Source: Eudorina sp. 2006-703-Eu-15 (lineage: Eukaryota > Chlorophyta > Chlorophyceae > Chlamydomonadales > Volvocaceae). Taken from it: 64,000 bases of DNA. The stretch covers positions 80,320 to 144,319 of the forward strand of contig BDSI01000109.1 in assembly GCA_003117195.1 (NCBI GenBank), read 5' to 3'. Position 1 is the first letter of the stretch. Every line of letters begins with the position of its first letter. The notes beneath the pieces are model-generated. The model did no database searches and was not told the origin of the DNA. It saw only the letters and a program-made list of their open reading frames with translations. Below, piece by piece: positions 1-11,544 of the stretch. A program made the position numbers and the translations under genes.

Positions 1-355
1 GCGACAGCAGGACGGACGACCCAACCACCGAACCCAGGCCCGAGGGCCCGAGGAGGCGTTGGGGTTTTCCAGGCGTTGACACTGCAGCTGTCCGCCGACG
101 TGGCGGTGCGCGGATGTGCGGATGCGCGCGGGGTCCCGCGGATCGTTGGGAGCTGTCCAGGCACGCGTCCGCCTGCTCCGGGCAGCCGGCCCGGCCGTAC
201 ATCAGGCGCCCCAGACCCGGGGCGTTCCCCGGCTGGCGCACGGCTGACCTCAGGAGACGGACTCGCAAGGTTCCTGCGACTTGCCCCGCAGTCCTGCCGT
301 ACGCTCTCCCGCACGGCCCTGCCGTACGCCCACTCGGTCCCCTCCTCGCCTCCAG

Positions 356-1433
356 GTGTGAAGTCTGCCGGGAGCTGGTGCCGGACGAGTACGAGCTGGA
401 GAAGCGCTACCAGGGCAAGGTACGAAATGAACGGGACGTGCTCAATATGGAAAGGGGGGGTAACAGCAGCGGTGGGCTGGTCCAGACCAGAGGTACATAC
501 GGGAGGGAGGCATGGGGAGCCCCGTCGGGCTGAACCGAACCCCGCAACCCGCCGGCGGGTCTCGCCGTCACGCCCCCCGAGTCCCACGGGTCGTGACCCC
601 CCGCCCCCCCGCCGCTGCTGCCCAGGTGAACTTTGTGATGCTCAACATCGAGAACTCGAAGTGGTCTCCCGAGGCGGCTGAGTTCGGTGTCCGGGGCATC
701 CCGCACTTCGTGTTCTTTGACAAGACGGGGGAGCCGCTGGCGGCCGCGGTGGGCCGGGTGCCGCGACAGGTCCTGGAAGGTGGGGCCGCGGGCGTGGGGA
801 AGGGGAGGAGGGGGCGGGAAATGGGGGATGGCGCGGAGGGGCCCAGGGTCAGGCCTGACGGGGGTTTAGAATGGGCGGGAGGAGGGTTTAGAATGGGCGG
901 GGGGGAGGGTGGCGGGCCCGGGGGCTGTGGGAGGGGCTCAGGGGGTTGTGATCCGGCCACAGGTTACAAAATGGATCCTGGTTTGTATCGGATCCTGATT
1001 CGTGTGGGTCTTAAGAGTTTTCGTGTATATCCTGCATCCCAGCGCAATGTGTGTTTTTTACGCGAAGCACCCACAGAATTGCAGCCTTTGGTGCTCGCTG
1101 AACGCCGTCGCAGCGCCGCTATTCAGTCCGGTGTGATGATCTGGGGTTGATGGGGTTGGATCCTGCTAAACGCCATCCCTGACCCTTCCCCCTGACCGCG
1201 GAAGCACTCTTGCCCTCCCCTCCCCCTCCCCCGGCGCCTTCCCCCGCGCCCCTCCTCCGCCCACCTCCCCCGCCCCCCTCCCCCCGGCCCTCTGGTCCGG
1301 TGCAGCCAACCTCGAGGCGCTGTCCCTGGATGCCCCGCTGCCGTACGCGGGCGCGCAGGGCCGCACATCCAGCGCGCCGCCGCCGGACGCCATGGCGGGG
1401 CCCCGGCAGGCCATGCCGCGTGATCACGCATAA
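356..1433 (+). CDS. CCS5: Thylakoid thioredoxin-like protein CCS5/HCF164, 3' part
   Basis: Three exons are readable: 356-419, 626-779 and 1306-1433 (TAA at 1431). All join at GT-AG sites in matching phase. The first carries the redox motif CEVC followed by [17 protein letters not shown]. The second begins [13 protein letters not shown] and contains the cis-Pro segment [14 protein letters not shown]. The last is a short, Ala/Pro-rich tail. This is the family of HCF164 (plants) and CCS5 (Chlamydomonas), a membrane-anchored, lumen-facing thioredoxin-like protein that reduces apocytochrome haem-binding cysteines during cytochrome f assembly. The exon 1 acceptor implies a split Trp codon, giving WCEVC as in the family. 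The transit peptide, membrane anchor and start lie in earlier exons, left of the window or unresolved in 1-355. Family assignment is firm; the upstream structure is not seen. Confidence 0.88.
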
Positions 1434-3517
1434 GGCCCCCACTACGTGCACCCCTGCACCGGCAGCTTATCTCGCCTCCTCAGCACGGCTGTACTGCGGT
1501 CGGTCTGCGTGGCGTGTCGTACCGGGTGCTCGCAATGCAGTCCGCTGTTCTGAATGCCGCGACATGGACAGCGAATCGGATCACGTGCACCCGGGCGACC
1601 CACGGGTCACATCGGACGCCGCGGCGCCGCGTATGTCGGGCTCGCCGCATTGGGCCAACGGCCGACAATGAGTCAATGACCCGTACGTTTGCTAGTATAT
1701 GCAAGGGAACCTAGCGATGTGCGAGCGGTGGCGGTGGCGGTGGGGGCTGTCGGCGCGCCGTGGAGTCGTGACTGGCATACGCCGTAGCTGCCGCGGCCGT
1801 ACGCGTTCCTGGCCAGGAAGAGGAAGCGGGCGTCTGGCGGCGGAGAGGAACCGGGATAGAACCCGGCCCACCGGGATGTTTCTGTGTATGAGGGGCGGGG
1901 TGCAGGGGGAATGAGGGGTTAAGGAGGCCGAGAGGTGTGTGTGTGTGTGTGTGTATTACCGGATACCAGTGGGGTGCTGCTGCGGCCGTAAGGGAGGGGC
2001 CCAGTGCGGCAGTTGCCCGGGAAGGGGGCAGCGGATGTGGGCCCACGGGGATCCCTTCGAGCGTGTGCCTCTGGGTGGGCGTGCGTGTGTTCGTGCGTGC
2101 ACGCCCGGAATCGCGTACGGCTTGTGGCCTGTACGGGTGTACGGGTTGACGGGCGCGTGGCGAGGGCCGGGGGAGACTGCTACAGCAGGATGGATGTGAT
2201 GCACCATCCTGGATCCCCATGTCGAGGACGCGACAGCGGCTTTCGTCGAGCGATTGGTTGGATCTTGGATGTGACCTTGAAAGAGTCGGGGGTCCGTGTG
2301 ACCCGCATGATCGAGTGTTGCGGTTTGAGAGCACGTAAGAGAGAGAGAGAGAGCGGAGAGGCCAGACGACGAACGTCAGATGCAGGCCGGTCGACAACAT
2401 TTATGCTGTTTGTTGCGTCGGGAAAGAGTGAGCACCACAAGTGCGCGGTTTAGGGGTAGGCAATCAGATTTCGGTCGAGGCGATAATTTCGTGGACGGTT
2501 TTAAAGGACGGTATGGAGGCAGTGCGTCAGGGTGCATCAGTTGATGCCAACGGGCGTGTGGGTAATCGTACATAACGGCGACAAGGACCTGTTATTTACG
2601 GATCTGTCCTCTCTCTCAGCCTGACGCAATGCTTGCTTTGGGGCAGATGGCGCGCTTCCCTTGCGGTCTGGGGTCGCGCCGGTTTGCAACGCGTACAGCC
2701 GCTTGGTTGTTTAGGCAAACGTGGTTTGGGTCGTTTCGGCCGTACAAACTTTCCCACCTACTTTCCCCGGCTGGGAGGCACGCGCACTGGATCGGCGCCT
2801 GAGACCCAGACATAGCTGCAACCGGGGTCCTCCGGAACGTGAGCATGGAGAAAAAGCAGCCAAACGGGTTCGTACTTCGTAGCCGGCTGACGGAGCACGA
2901 TGCCATGACTTCGTTCATACTCCTTCCTATTGGTCGTCACGCTGTCTCAGTTCCCAACAGGTCCCCGCTGCAGCCTCGCATCCTGCAGAATTGCGGCCCG
3001 ACAAATGCTACTGCGTCTGCTGGGAAAGAGAATGACACCCTTCACGGTGTGGCACGTGTCCAAGCTGCTGCGTCTGCTGCTGCGCCACGGACGGCCCTGC
3101 CAAGACGCCCTCTTATCGGGGCACAGGGATGCGGTGCTGTCCATCTGGTTCGCCGAGCACAACCCAACAAGTTGTGGACGGATGGCCACGGAAGGCTCGC
3201 AGGCCGTTGTTAGCCACGTCAATTGAAACCTCTGCATGCGTACCAAATGTACATAATAGGGCACACATTCCTTGATGCTATCTCCGACCGCTCAGCCTCA
3301 TGCAACTACACAAGAAATGAGTTGGAGCCAACAGCTTTTAGAAGTTCCGTGTATTAGGTGGATGCAAGTATTACATTCTAATATTACATAGGTTTGGCAG
3401 CTTGCATGAAGGGTAAAACAGCCGGCGTACGACAGGTCCGGTAACAGTGAAAGACTGGCAAACGCGCAGACCCAACCCTTTTCCTTCGAGTGGCAGTGCC
3501 TAGGACAGGAAGGCAAA
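1434..3517. other. Intergenic region between CCS5 and RPL27
   Basis: About 2.1 kb with no exon I can support on either strand. It holds a (TG)n run near 1936-1954 and a (GA)n run near 2339-2352. The last few hundred bases should include the RPL27 promoter and 5' UTR. No TGTAA signal for CCS5 was found here. Confidence 0.5.
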
Positions 3518-5577
3518 ATGGTGAAGTTCCTGAAGGTGAGATAGCCCACTTTCGGGATAATAGCAGTTGCCCTGGCGGCTTTGCAAGGGCCACAATGACG
3601 CAGCTTTTGTCTCTGATATTTGCAGACCGGGAAGGTCGTCATTCTCTTGTCCGGTCGCTACGCCGGCAAGAAGGCTATTATCGTTCAGAACAAGGACGAC
3701 GGCTCGTCGCTGCGGCCATATGGACACGCCGTGGTTGTGGGCCTTGCCAAGGAGCCACGGAAGGTGGGAAATTTGTGTCACAGGATTCCGGCAGGTCTAC
3801 GCGTATGGCGGTGTCCTGGAGCCTTTGTCAATGGCGGCCTGGTCGGCTGAAGTTAGTTGTCCTTTTGTGCCCGAACAGGTCATCCGCAAGATCAGCCAAA
3901 AGAAGCAGGCTCGCCGGTCTAGCATCAAGGTGCGCTGGATATGCACGGACCTGGGCTGGTAATCGTATTTGACATCGGGAAGGGCAGCAGTTGACGAGCC
4001 CCGTGCTTGTCGAGAAATAATATCTGGATATCAAAAGCCGCTCGGAGGACATCGGAGTGCGGACACTTGACGCCCTGGAAACTCGAGCCCTGGCTCCGCT
4101 GCTGGACCCGCGGGCGGGCAACCTAGGAGCAGAACACATATTCCACCCCTTGGCCACATGAGACAGGTTGCATCTTCCAGCGATGCCCAAATTAAATCCA
4201 GCTATAACTTGGCGGCATGGTCGCAACTAAGGCTGTCTATCCCCTTCAACGCCCTATCCTCATAAGTTTTCTACGTGCGCGCCGCTCCCATTCGACAGAC
4301 CTTCATTAAGACTGTCAACTACCAGCACCTGATGCCCACTCGTTACTCGCTGGACGTGGACCTGAAGGGCGTGGTGTCGGCTGAGGCGCTGGAGACCGCC
4401 GCTAAGAAGGTGGAGGCCCGCAAGGTGCGTCCCAAAGCACCTCGGGAGGAGAGATGGTTGTTGGATGAGGGTGTTTCGTCGGTTCGGGGGGGGGGGCGTG
4501 CGGAAAGTCAGGAGTAACTTGACGGGGTTTGAGACAGCTTGTGCCGTTCAGGTTGGGTTTCGTTTGCTGCACTTGCACGCCTGCATCTGCACGGACGCCC
4601 AGAAACTGGGACGTGTTGCAAGGAAATCGGATACCCGGAATGAAAATTTCTTACCTTCAGTCACTCAAAAACGGCGAAGGGAACAGGTGTACGACAACCT
4701 TACGGTAACGGAAGGAATCGTGGGTTTCTGAACGGACGCCAGTCAGTCAAGGAAAAGCGGGAGATCAGGGGTGCACAGGCTGTGAATATTGTCTTGAACG
4801 AAGGATCTAAGCTGATGGCATTGAGGTTGGACTGTCATAAACGTGCATCGATTTTTCACTTCACAATCTGGGTCGAATAGTCTGGGACGAACAATGCACG
4901 CTGGATTACCTGGACGCAGCAAGGAAGCTGGTGTCCTTCCGGCCAGCACCACTTGTTCTGGGGTTTACCGTTCAGAGTCCACGCACTATGCCAGCGGGTT
5001 GGCGCAGGACGTGCTATCTTCGATGCTGACCAAACGTAATCCCAATTTACACAATCGTACACCGACAGGAGGCCAAGAAGCTGCTTGAGGAGAAGTTCAA
5101 GTCCGGCAAGAACAGGTAGGAACGATTTGTTGTTGGTTGTCATAAGCACGGTTGCGATCGCTCAGGGTAGCTCCTGCGTTTGGGTTCACCAGGAGTGCAT
5201 GCACGGGCAAAGGGACTCCCTCTGGTGTAGTGCGCCGCGAGAGCTGCGTGCGCATGACATGGTGCTTGTCGTGGAGGAACTGCTGGGACGTCTAGCCGAT
5301 GGAGGGAGAGGGGGACGGGCTGGAGGCGGGGCCTTATGATGGTGTAACATGCGTTCAGGTGCCTCGGGAGTTATGTCGACCACACGCAGAGGGTTCAAGG
5401 CCATTTTAATCCGCTCTCCTGCGATCGTCACGCGTGGCTCTCCTGCGATCGTCACGTGTGCAGTGATTTACTATGGTTGATGCACGCTTTGCCCAGTGTT
5501 GCGTTTTGCCGCTGACCGTGCTCGCTGCAATGTGTTGCTGACCTTGCAGGTGGTTCTTCAGCAAGCTCCGGTTCTAA
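3518..5577 (+). CDS. RPL27: 60S ribosomal protein L27 (eL27)
   Basis: Six exons: 3518-3535, 3626-3763, 3879-3929, 4299-4424, 5069-5115 and 5550-5577 (TAA at 5575). They sum to 408 nt, a 135-residue protein, the normal length for eL27. Exon 1 codes only MVKFLK. Exon 2 carries the N-terminal KOW-type segment ([18 protein letters not shown]) and the conserved [18 protein letters not shown]. Exon 4 has [17 protein letters not shown], and the C-terminus is [10 protein letters not shown]. It is a structural protein of the cytosolic large ribosomal subunit. All introns are GT-AG and in phase. Intron 4 is long (644 nt). The protein is complete and highly conserved. Confidence 0.97.
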
Positions 5578-5612
5578 GCGTTCTTGGACGCCTGACTGGG
5601 CATTGCGTGAAC

Positions 5613-5617
5613 TGTAA
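5613..5617 (+). terminator. TGTAA polyadenylation signal of RPL27
   Basis: TGTAA, the usual volvocine poly(A) signal, lies 36 nt past the RPL27 stop. It is the first such motif downstream on this strand. The implied 3' UTR is short. Confidence 0.55.
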
Positions 5618-7125
5618 CGGCACTCCGTGGGCCTCTTGCCTCTTATCGTTCGGCTCGCTCGCCGCATGCACACTATTCCCGCTGCGGTGAAGTTCAGCAA
5701 GGATTGGGTCGCCAGGTCCGATCATTTTGGGGGCTTCTGACCGTACCCGGATCAGCAGACGTGCGCCATGCGCACAGCAAAGAAAACGCTAACGGACATG
5801 GTCTGTCAGACCTGCATTGCGCTGATGGTTCTGCGTTTCGGGGTGGGGTCCAGGTGCGACGACCACCGCGGACGTCCGGTCGACCTCTGTCGCGTGTATG
5901 GGAGAACGACAGTGATGCACATGAAATCCCGCAGTGACACCTTTACAGGTCTCCCGCCGAATCTCTCAATCTCTGTCGTTTTAATTAAAGGCTGGAGTAT
6001 AGTCAACAAGAATGTATCACAATCATTGGGAGGCTTAACGTCAGAGCATAGTCAAGTTATTAGGGTGAAGGTCAGAATTGTGGCACCGCCATTACTTCTT
6101 GCGTCTGCCAGCAGACCTCCGTACACACGGCCGAAGGCTGCCAGTTAAGACGCCGCATAGATTAAATGCATGACTTCTTCTGTTTTCAAACCGAGACACT
6201 CTTGCGAAAGGACCTCAGGTGGGGCAAACCACCTTAGTTCGTACTGGGCAGGGGACACCCACCCCAGGTGCCGTGTACCTCCCAACAGACTGGCCGCACA
6301 ATTCCTGCTCACAACACCGCGTCAACTAACATTCATACAAGGCATTTCTTCGGGAATTTCCTCGGTCGCACACACGCCGCGCCACACTAACAAGGGCTGG
6401 AGTGCAGACCTTCATTGCTCTAACAAAAACCAGGTATCACTGGCGCCGCTACCGCTGCTTCTGATGTTAACCCGCGCAACCCTGATCCACCTGCTCCTAA
6501 CGCCCCAGTCAGCGGCACGACACTTTGCCGTACCACCCACGGAACAAATTCCGCCCGCCGTCATCAACCAGCCGTACAACTGTACGACAATAACCAGACA
6601 CCGCGCTCACACCGCGCCCCTAAACCAATCGTGGCGCGAACGATATATAGAACAACATTTTGTGAAACCAGCGACGCCTGGCGCCGTGCACGCTACTGTG
6701 GACCGAGCCATCTTTTTACTCCATGTGGCCCATTCGCAGTCGAGCAGTGGGCCAGACGTTGCAGTCGTGTACACAGCTCTGCTGCACGCAGGCAAGCAGG
6801 CAGGCAAGCGGGGTGCCCGGAAGCCCTCTTGTGGCTCCATCTTCGGGCCCTCTCCCGTTTCACACTCCGGGCACTGCACTCGGCAGTTCATCAGCACCGC
6901 CGCCAGCCTTGAGAGTTAAGCCGTCATGTCAACATCTCTCCTCGCTCCCGTCTGGGGTGGTGGCGGCAGCATGGCTGCGACTGGCGGCTTGCCGCCGCAA
7001 TCATTGCTGCATCCACACCCACACACTCAGGTCTGGAACTGGGAAAACTTGAACGATGTTTCTGAAACAGGCGATGGTGGCTTTGCACCAATGCGCCCCA
7101 CATCTCCTCACTTCGCATATTCCTC
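5618..7125. other. Convergent 3' region of RPL27 and FAB2
   Basis: No exon found. A minus-strand TGTAA (forward TTACA, 5943-5947) is the only candidate signal seen downstream of the FAB2 stop before RPL27. Most of this stretch may therefore be a FAB2 3' UTR of about 1.2 kb. This is inference. Confidence 0.4.
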
Positions 7126-10100
7126 TTACGACAGCGGCACCTCGCGGTTGAACACCCAGCTGAACGGCGAGTGGAGGACCTTGGCCTTCGCCTTGCGGGC
7201 TGCGGTGGGAAAGAAGCGCAGGGGACGGCGTACCAATGATGGCGAACTTAGACGAGCACGGCCTTCACAAAACGGCAGCGAGTCGGACCTGCTGCTGCTG
7301 CTGCTACTACTCGTCCATACATGAAACGAAAATACAGGGCTTGACCGCTGAGGTGAATGAACCCCATGGCTGCCGAGGCCTCACCACAACCTGTCCCCTT
7401 CCCCCCTGTCCCTATTACATCATCGCAAAGCCGCCCGTGCGCGCTTCCCAGCCAGCGCCCCATGGACACCCTGATTCAAACCCACACCTCCGACAAACCC
7501 TCTCTCACCTGCCGCCTTCTCCGCCAGCTTCCGGATGCGGTCCGGCAGCTTGGTCACGTACTCCTGCGCCGCGGCCGCCTCCCCGCTCAGCCCCGTGCGG
7601 TTGGGTACGTTCCAGCGCCCCACCAGGTGCTCCATGATGTCCGCGTAGTCCATGGCCGTGTAGGTGCCCGTCTTCTCGGCAACGGACGAGAAGTCCTGCA
7701 GCAGCAAGCATGCATAGCAGTACAGCAGCAGAGCAATGGGACCGTTCAGGTCGAATTCGGAGGGCCACAGCAACCCTAATAAATACCCTAAACCCTAATC
7801 CCACCCAAACCGAAACCACTGCTCCGACAGCTCTGACCGCCCAATCGACGCAGCTCGTTGCATGTACATATGCACTATCGAATCTGCTCGCGACAGCGTC
7901 GGCCAGTTCGCACCATCCCCCATCGTCCCTCCCTCGGGCGCATCCCTTGAGGCGCTTGCCTACGAAACCCTCGTTACCACCATCCCTTCCCTACAACTCT
8001 ATTATTCACTCCCTTCATCCGAAGGCCCACCGCCCTGTTAGCAGTTGCCGCAAGTTGGACCATCCTGCGGACACCGCTCCTGTCCCATTTCCCCTCGGGA
8101 GGTATACCGACTCGCCTGGAACAGGTTGCGGCCCGTCTTGCCCTCGTGCTCGCCGTCATTCATCAGGTGAGCCGGCATGACGATCTGCTTGCGCATCATG
8201 TCCGCGAACGCGAGCATGGCGCCGTTGGGGTCCCGCTCAAACAGGCCGTCCATGATCTGCACGAGGGGATTGCAGGGCATGGCAGCGCGGGTCCGGTGCG
8301 TCAAGGCATAAGAAGCAAAGTTCTGATCTTGGTATAGCGCGAGTCCAACACGGTATAAACGAAGCTCTGTTCACCCTGTTGAAGGTCATCATCCGGGCGC
8401 ATCACGATTAACGCGCATTCCAACCAATCGCGCAACTACAGTTTTGCAGTGTATGGTGAGGAAGCTTCGGCTGTCACCGATGACCCACCGATGACCCGCG
8501 GAGTCCGCTGTAACATCCTTACAATAATAAGGCATAAGCGAAGTCGAGCCGCCGAGCGAGTTTCTTAACGGCCGCCTGATAACAAACAGGCACCGCGCAA
8601 ATCAGCAACTACAGCGATGCGCAACCCGATACCGTCGTGACTGGCGGGCGTTGGGGCGCTGGCGGGCGTTGCGGCGCCGGCGTATGACCAGGACCGCGCC
8701 CAATAGGGACAGGCTGAGAAAACGAGTCGGTGGACGAGCCCACCCTTACCTTGGTGTAGGCGATCTCGTGCCGGCCCTCGTCAGATGCGATTGAGCCGCA
8801 GATCTTGGCGAGGACGTCATCGCCGTGCTCCAAGGCGTGGCGGGCCGTGTTGCCGTGCGAGACCTGTGCGAGACGGCAAAACCACAATCGTACGAGACCA
8901 CACGCCGCACTGTCTAATGTCGGTGTTCAGAATAGCACGATGATAGAGAATCCTTACCAGATGCAGCAGAGCAGTGCACCTTCAGGTTTCTCAACCGCCA
9001 GACACTCCTGTCAACCGACAGTCACTACGGCACGGCCTTCATTCGTTGAAACCATCACCCCCAGCCGCAACAAAACCTTTCCATAATTCAATACGCAGAC
9101 CGCGATCTCCCAGGTCGAGTCCGGGGGCATGCCGTACGCACGGCCTGATGATGTCCAATCAGCCCCATACCTTCGCTCATGCCCATCCGTCAAAACCCTG
9201 ATTCCTTCTGATCTGTTCGGGTAAACCCAGATCGCCACGGCTGACACGCAGGTCCTGCACCGTAACCCAAATCGCCTCGGCCATCTATCTCCGCGACCAA
9301 TGGGTTCCACGCAGTACCCCACACAGCACCTACCTTGGTCGCGCGCTCCTGGAAGGAGGTGTAGCAGAAGCCCAGGTACGGGTTGTTCTCCGTCTTCGGG
9401 TCCATGCCGCTGCCAATGAGGTTCTGAATGGTCACCTCGATGGCCTTCATGTTGACCCGGCCCGTGAGGTACATGTACTTGTTCATGACGTCGCCGTGGC
9501 GGTTCTCCTCCGCAGTCCACTCCCGGGTCCACTTGGCCCAGGGGGTCTGGCTGGCGCCCGTCTCATCGCGCACGCCGTCCAGCGTGTTCAGCATGGTCAT
9601 GTAGGTGGGCAGCGCCTCCTCCGTAATCATGTCGCCCACAAACACCACCAGGTAGTCGTCAGGCAGGTTCTTAGCGCGTTCGCGCAGCTCGTGAACCTGC
9701 AGTGCGAGGTTTGTGCGTTACGGCGGGGGTGCGGGGGTACATGGAGTGGCGTGCGTTTTGGTCACGGCGTTGGTGAGGGGCAGCAGCTTGCGAGCAGGCG
9801 GCCGTGGAAGTTCCTGTCAAACTCAGCAAAGCCCGACGGCAACCCACGTTTCCGGATGACTACCCACGTTTCAGGTAGACACAGTAGAGATGACGTAACG
9901 CACAAGTGAACACAGCAAGGCAACAAGCTAAGGAATGCCGTTTACACATTTGTAGAGAACCGAACAGCCCCCCCGGCGGTGGCCTTCGTGCGGCTGCGAC
10001 CCTACCTTGTCCAGGAAGTCCGGATCCTCGGAATGCGGCAGGAAATCCGCGGGTTGCCAGCACTTGTCCACCGGCTTCAGCAGTGGAACTACCTACATAC

Positions 10101-10768
10101 GCAGGCACAGGGAAAAGCACGGCGGAGTGCTGGTATCAGCCCAACTGCACGGGGGAAGGTTTGGAGCCGGTGGCGAAGCACGGCCGCAATTCCTCCGCCA
10201 GTTATCGCGACTTCATCCGTTCAATGCTGAACGCTCCCTACCTGGGTCTGCAGGTAACCGTCCTCAAGACTGCGAACGACATCAAGACGCTCCGCCGTGA
10301 GACTGTGGAGGACCTGGCCATTCATGATAATTGGGCCCTCGACGCGCGGGACATATGTAGAAGAAGCAGCCGGCTGCTGCGGAGCCGAGGCAACGGCAGC
10401 ACGGACCGCCACAGCCTTCCGGCTAGACGATGACGTCTGCTTGCAAGCGCCTGCGTGTGCACAGCAGGGGTCTTCATGATAGCGCAACAAGGACTATGAT
10501 CCTTCCACATTATACAGCTTTCAATTGCAGCATTGGCCAGAAAAGGCCTGGAAAGTTCGTTCAGTAAAGCCAAAAGTTCTCCCTCTGGGAAGGTTACCGC
10601 GATCCTCAATCAATTGCTTGACATGTTTGCAAAAAGCATCAATGTTATTAGGTAAGTGATGACTATCCAACGCCTCTGGGCCTGACCACGTATGCGTTTC
10701 GTGTCAGAGCTCAAAATAGTCTTGCACTCACCCCTTTGCTGCGCCATCGGTCGCCCCAGCTGCATCAT
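7126..10768 (-). CDS. FAB2: Plastid stearoyl-ACP Delta9 desaturase
   Basis: Eight exons (transcript order): 10732-10768, 10242-10450, 10006-10092, 9334-9696, 8750-8863, 8116-8256, 7509-7695 and 7126-7199. They total 1,212 nt, 403 residues, in frame throughout. The enzyme is a soluble di-iron desaturase that inserts the first double bond into stearoyl-ACP in the chloroplast stroma. All diagnostic segments are present: [51 protein letters not shown] and the C-terminal [13 protein letters not shown]. They supply the metal ligands of the family (Glu in RDETG, EENRH, Glu in LEHGD, DEGRHE). The first ~45 residues are Ser/Arg/Ala-rich, like a transit peptide. The start is the first of two tandem ATGs. 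Intron 6 (8115 down to 7696) has a GC donor (CAG/GCGAGT). Confidence 0.97.
8457..8530. repeat. Dispersed repeat, copy 1 (TGTCACCGATGACCC family)
   Basis: It shares TGGTGAGGAAG, CTGTCACCGATGACCCA and CGCTGTAACATCCTTA with the copy at 36736-36800. It lies in a FAB2 intron. Confidence 0.7.
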
Positions 10769-11544
10769 TCTGAGTGATATATGAAAGATAGACAGAAAGA
10801 TGTTGGTCTTGAAAAGCAAAGCAGCGCGGGGCTAGAGGGAGAGCTAAAGGGCGTGCGTGGCAAGTAAGGAAATGCCCCGGTAATGCTGCAATGTTCAATA
10901 TATCGATGCGGCTAACAGATCTTTATGAGTTGTCAGGTTTTATTTTTGTGCATGTCTGTTGTACTGCGAGAGCTCGCCGCCAAGGTGAGGTACAGCGGAC
11001 CGTGCGGATTGATAAAATTGGTCACCTACGCAGAACGGCAGTTGCATATTACGTGCGCAACATGAACGCTTGGAATGCATATCTGCCAGGTTCGGACTTG
11101 CAGGTAACGGCAGGTCACGTAGAAACGCTCACAGCCGGCAACTTCCGCCTGCTCAGCTCCCTGGAAAGGTACCTCGGTTCCACTACGACCCCATTTTTAG
11201 TTATTATTGTTATTCTATCATATGCCTTCAACTCCAGAAGCGTGCACAATCCGAACCTTCGAGGACCTGTCACAATTCAGAGCAAAGGCAGCTTGGCTTG
11301 AGCTGTCGCCCCAAATGCATGGATGAACTTCCACCAGACACAAAACGTACAACATCCCGTATTTGGAAAACGCAACCCTTATCAGGCCATCAACGTGCGC
11401 ATCCTTGCGCAGCCGACTACGGTACCGGGTTGCGGCGCTGCCCAGCCATGTCCCACACAGCGATCAGGAGAGGAAGCTCAGCTGGAGTCGCATGGATTCG
11501 CCACAAACACCGCAGACTGCGCAGCGCGTAACCGTGCCGTGCGC
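10769..11544. other. FAB2 upstream region / Csp 3' side, possible small exons
   Basis: This holds the FAB2 promoter and 5' UTR and the 3' side of the copper-storage gene. On the plus strand, an ATG-led stretch near 10952 reads MSVVLRELAAK and ends at a GTGAGG donor. A later open segment (about 11104-11168, VTAGHVETLTAGNF...) sits between AG and GT sites. I do not recognise the product and cannot prove a gene. Confidence 0.25.

Noticed and set aside
6170..7324. Plus-strand ORFs between RPL27 and FAB2
   Set aside because: They overlap the last FAB2 exon and its probable 3' UTR in antisense and show no domain or splice pattern.
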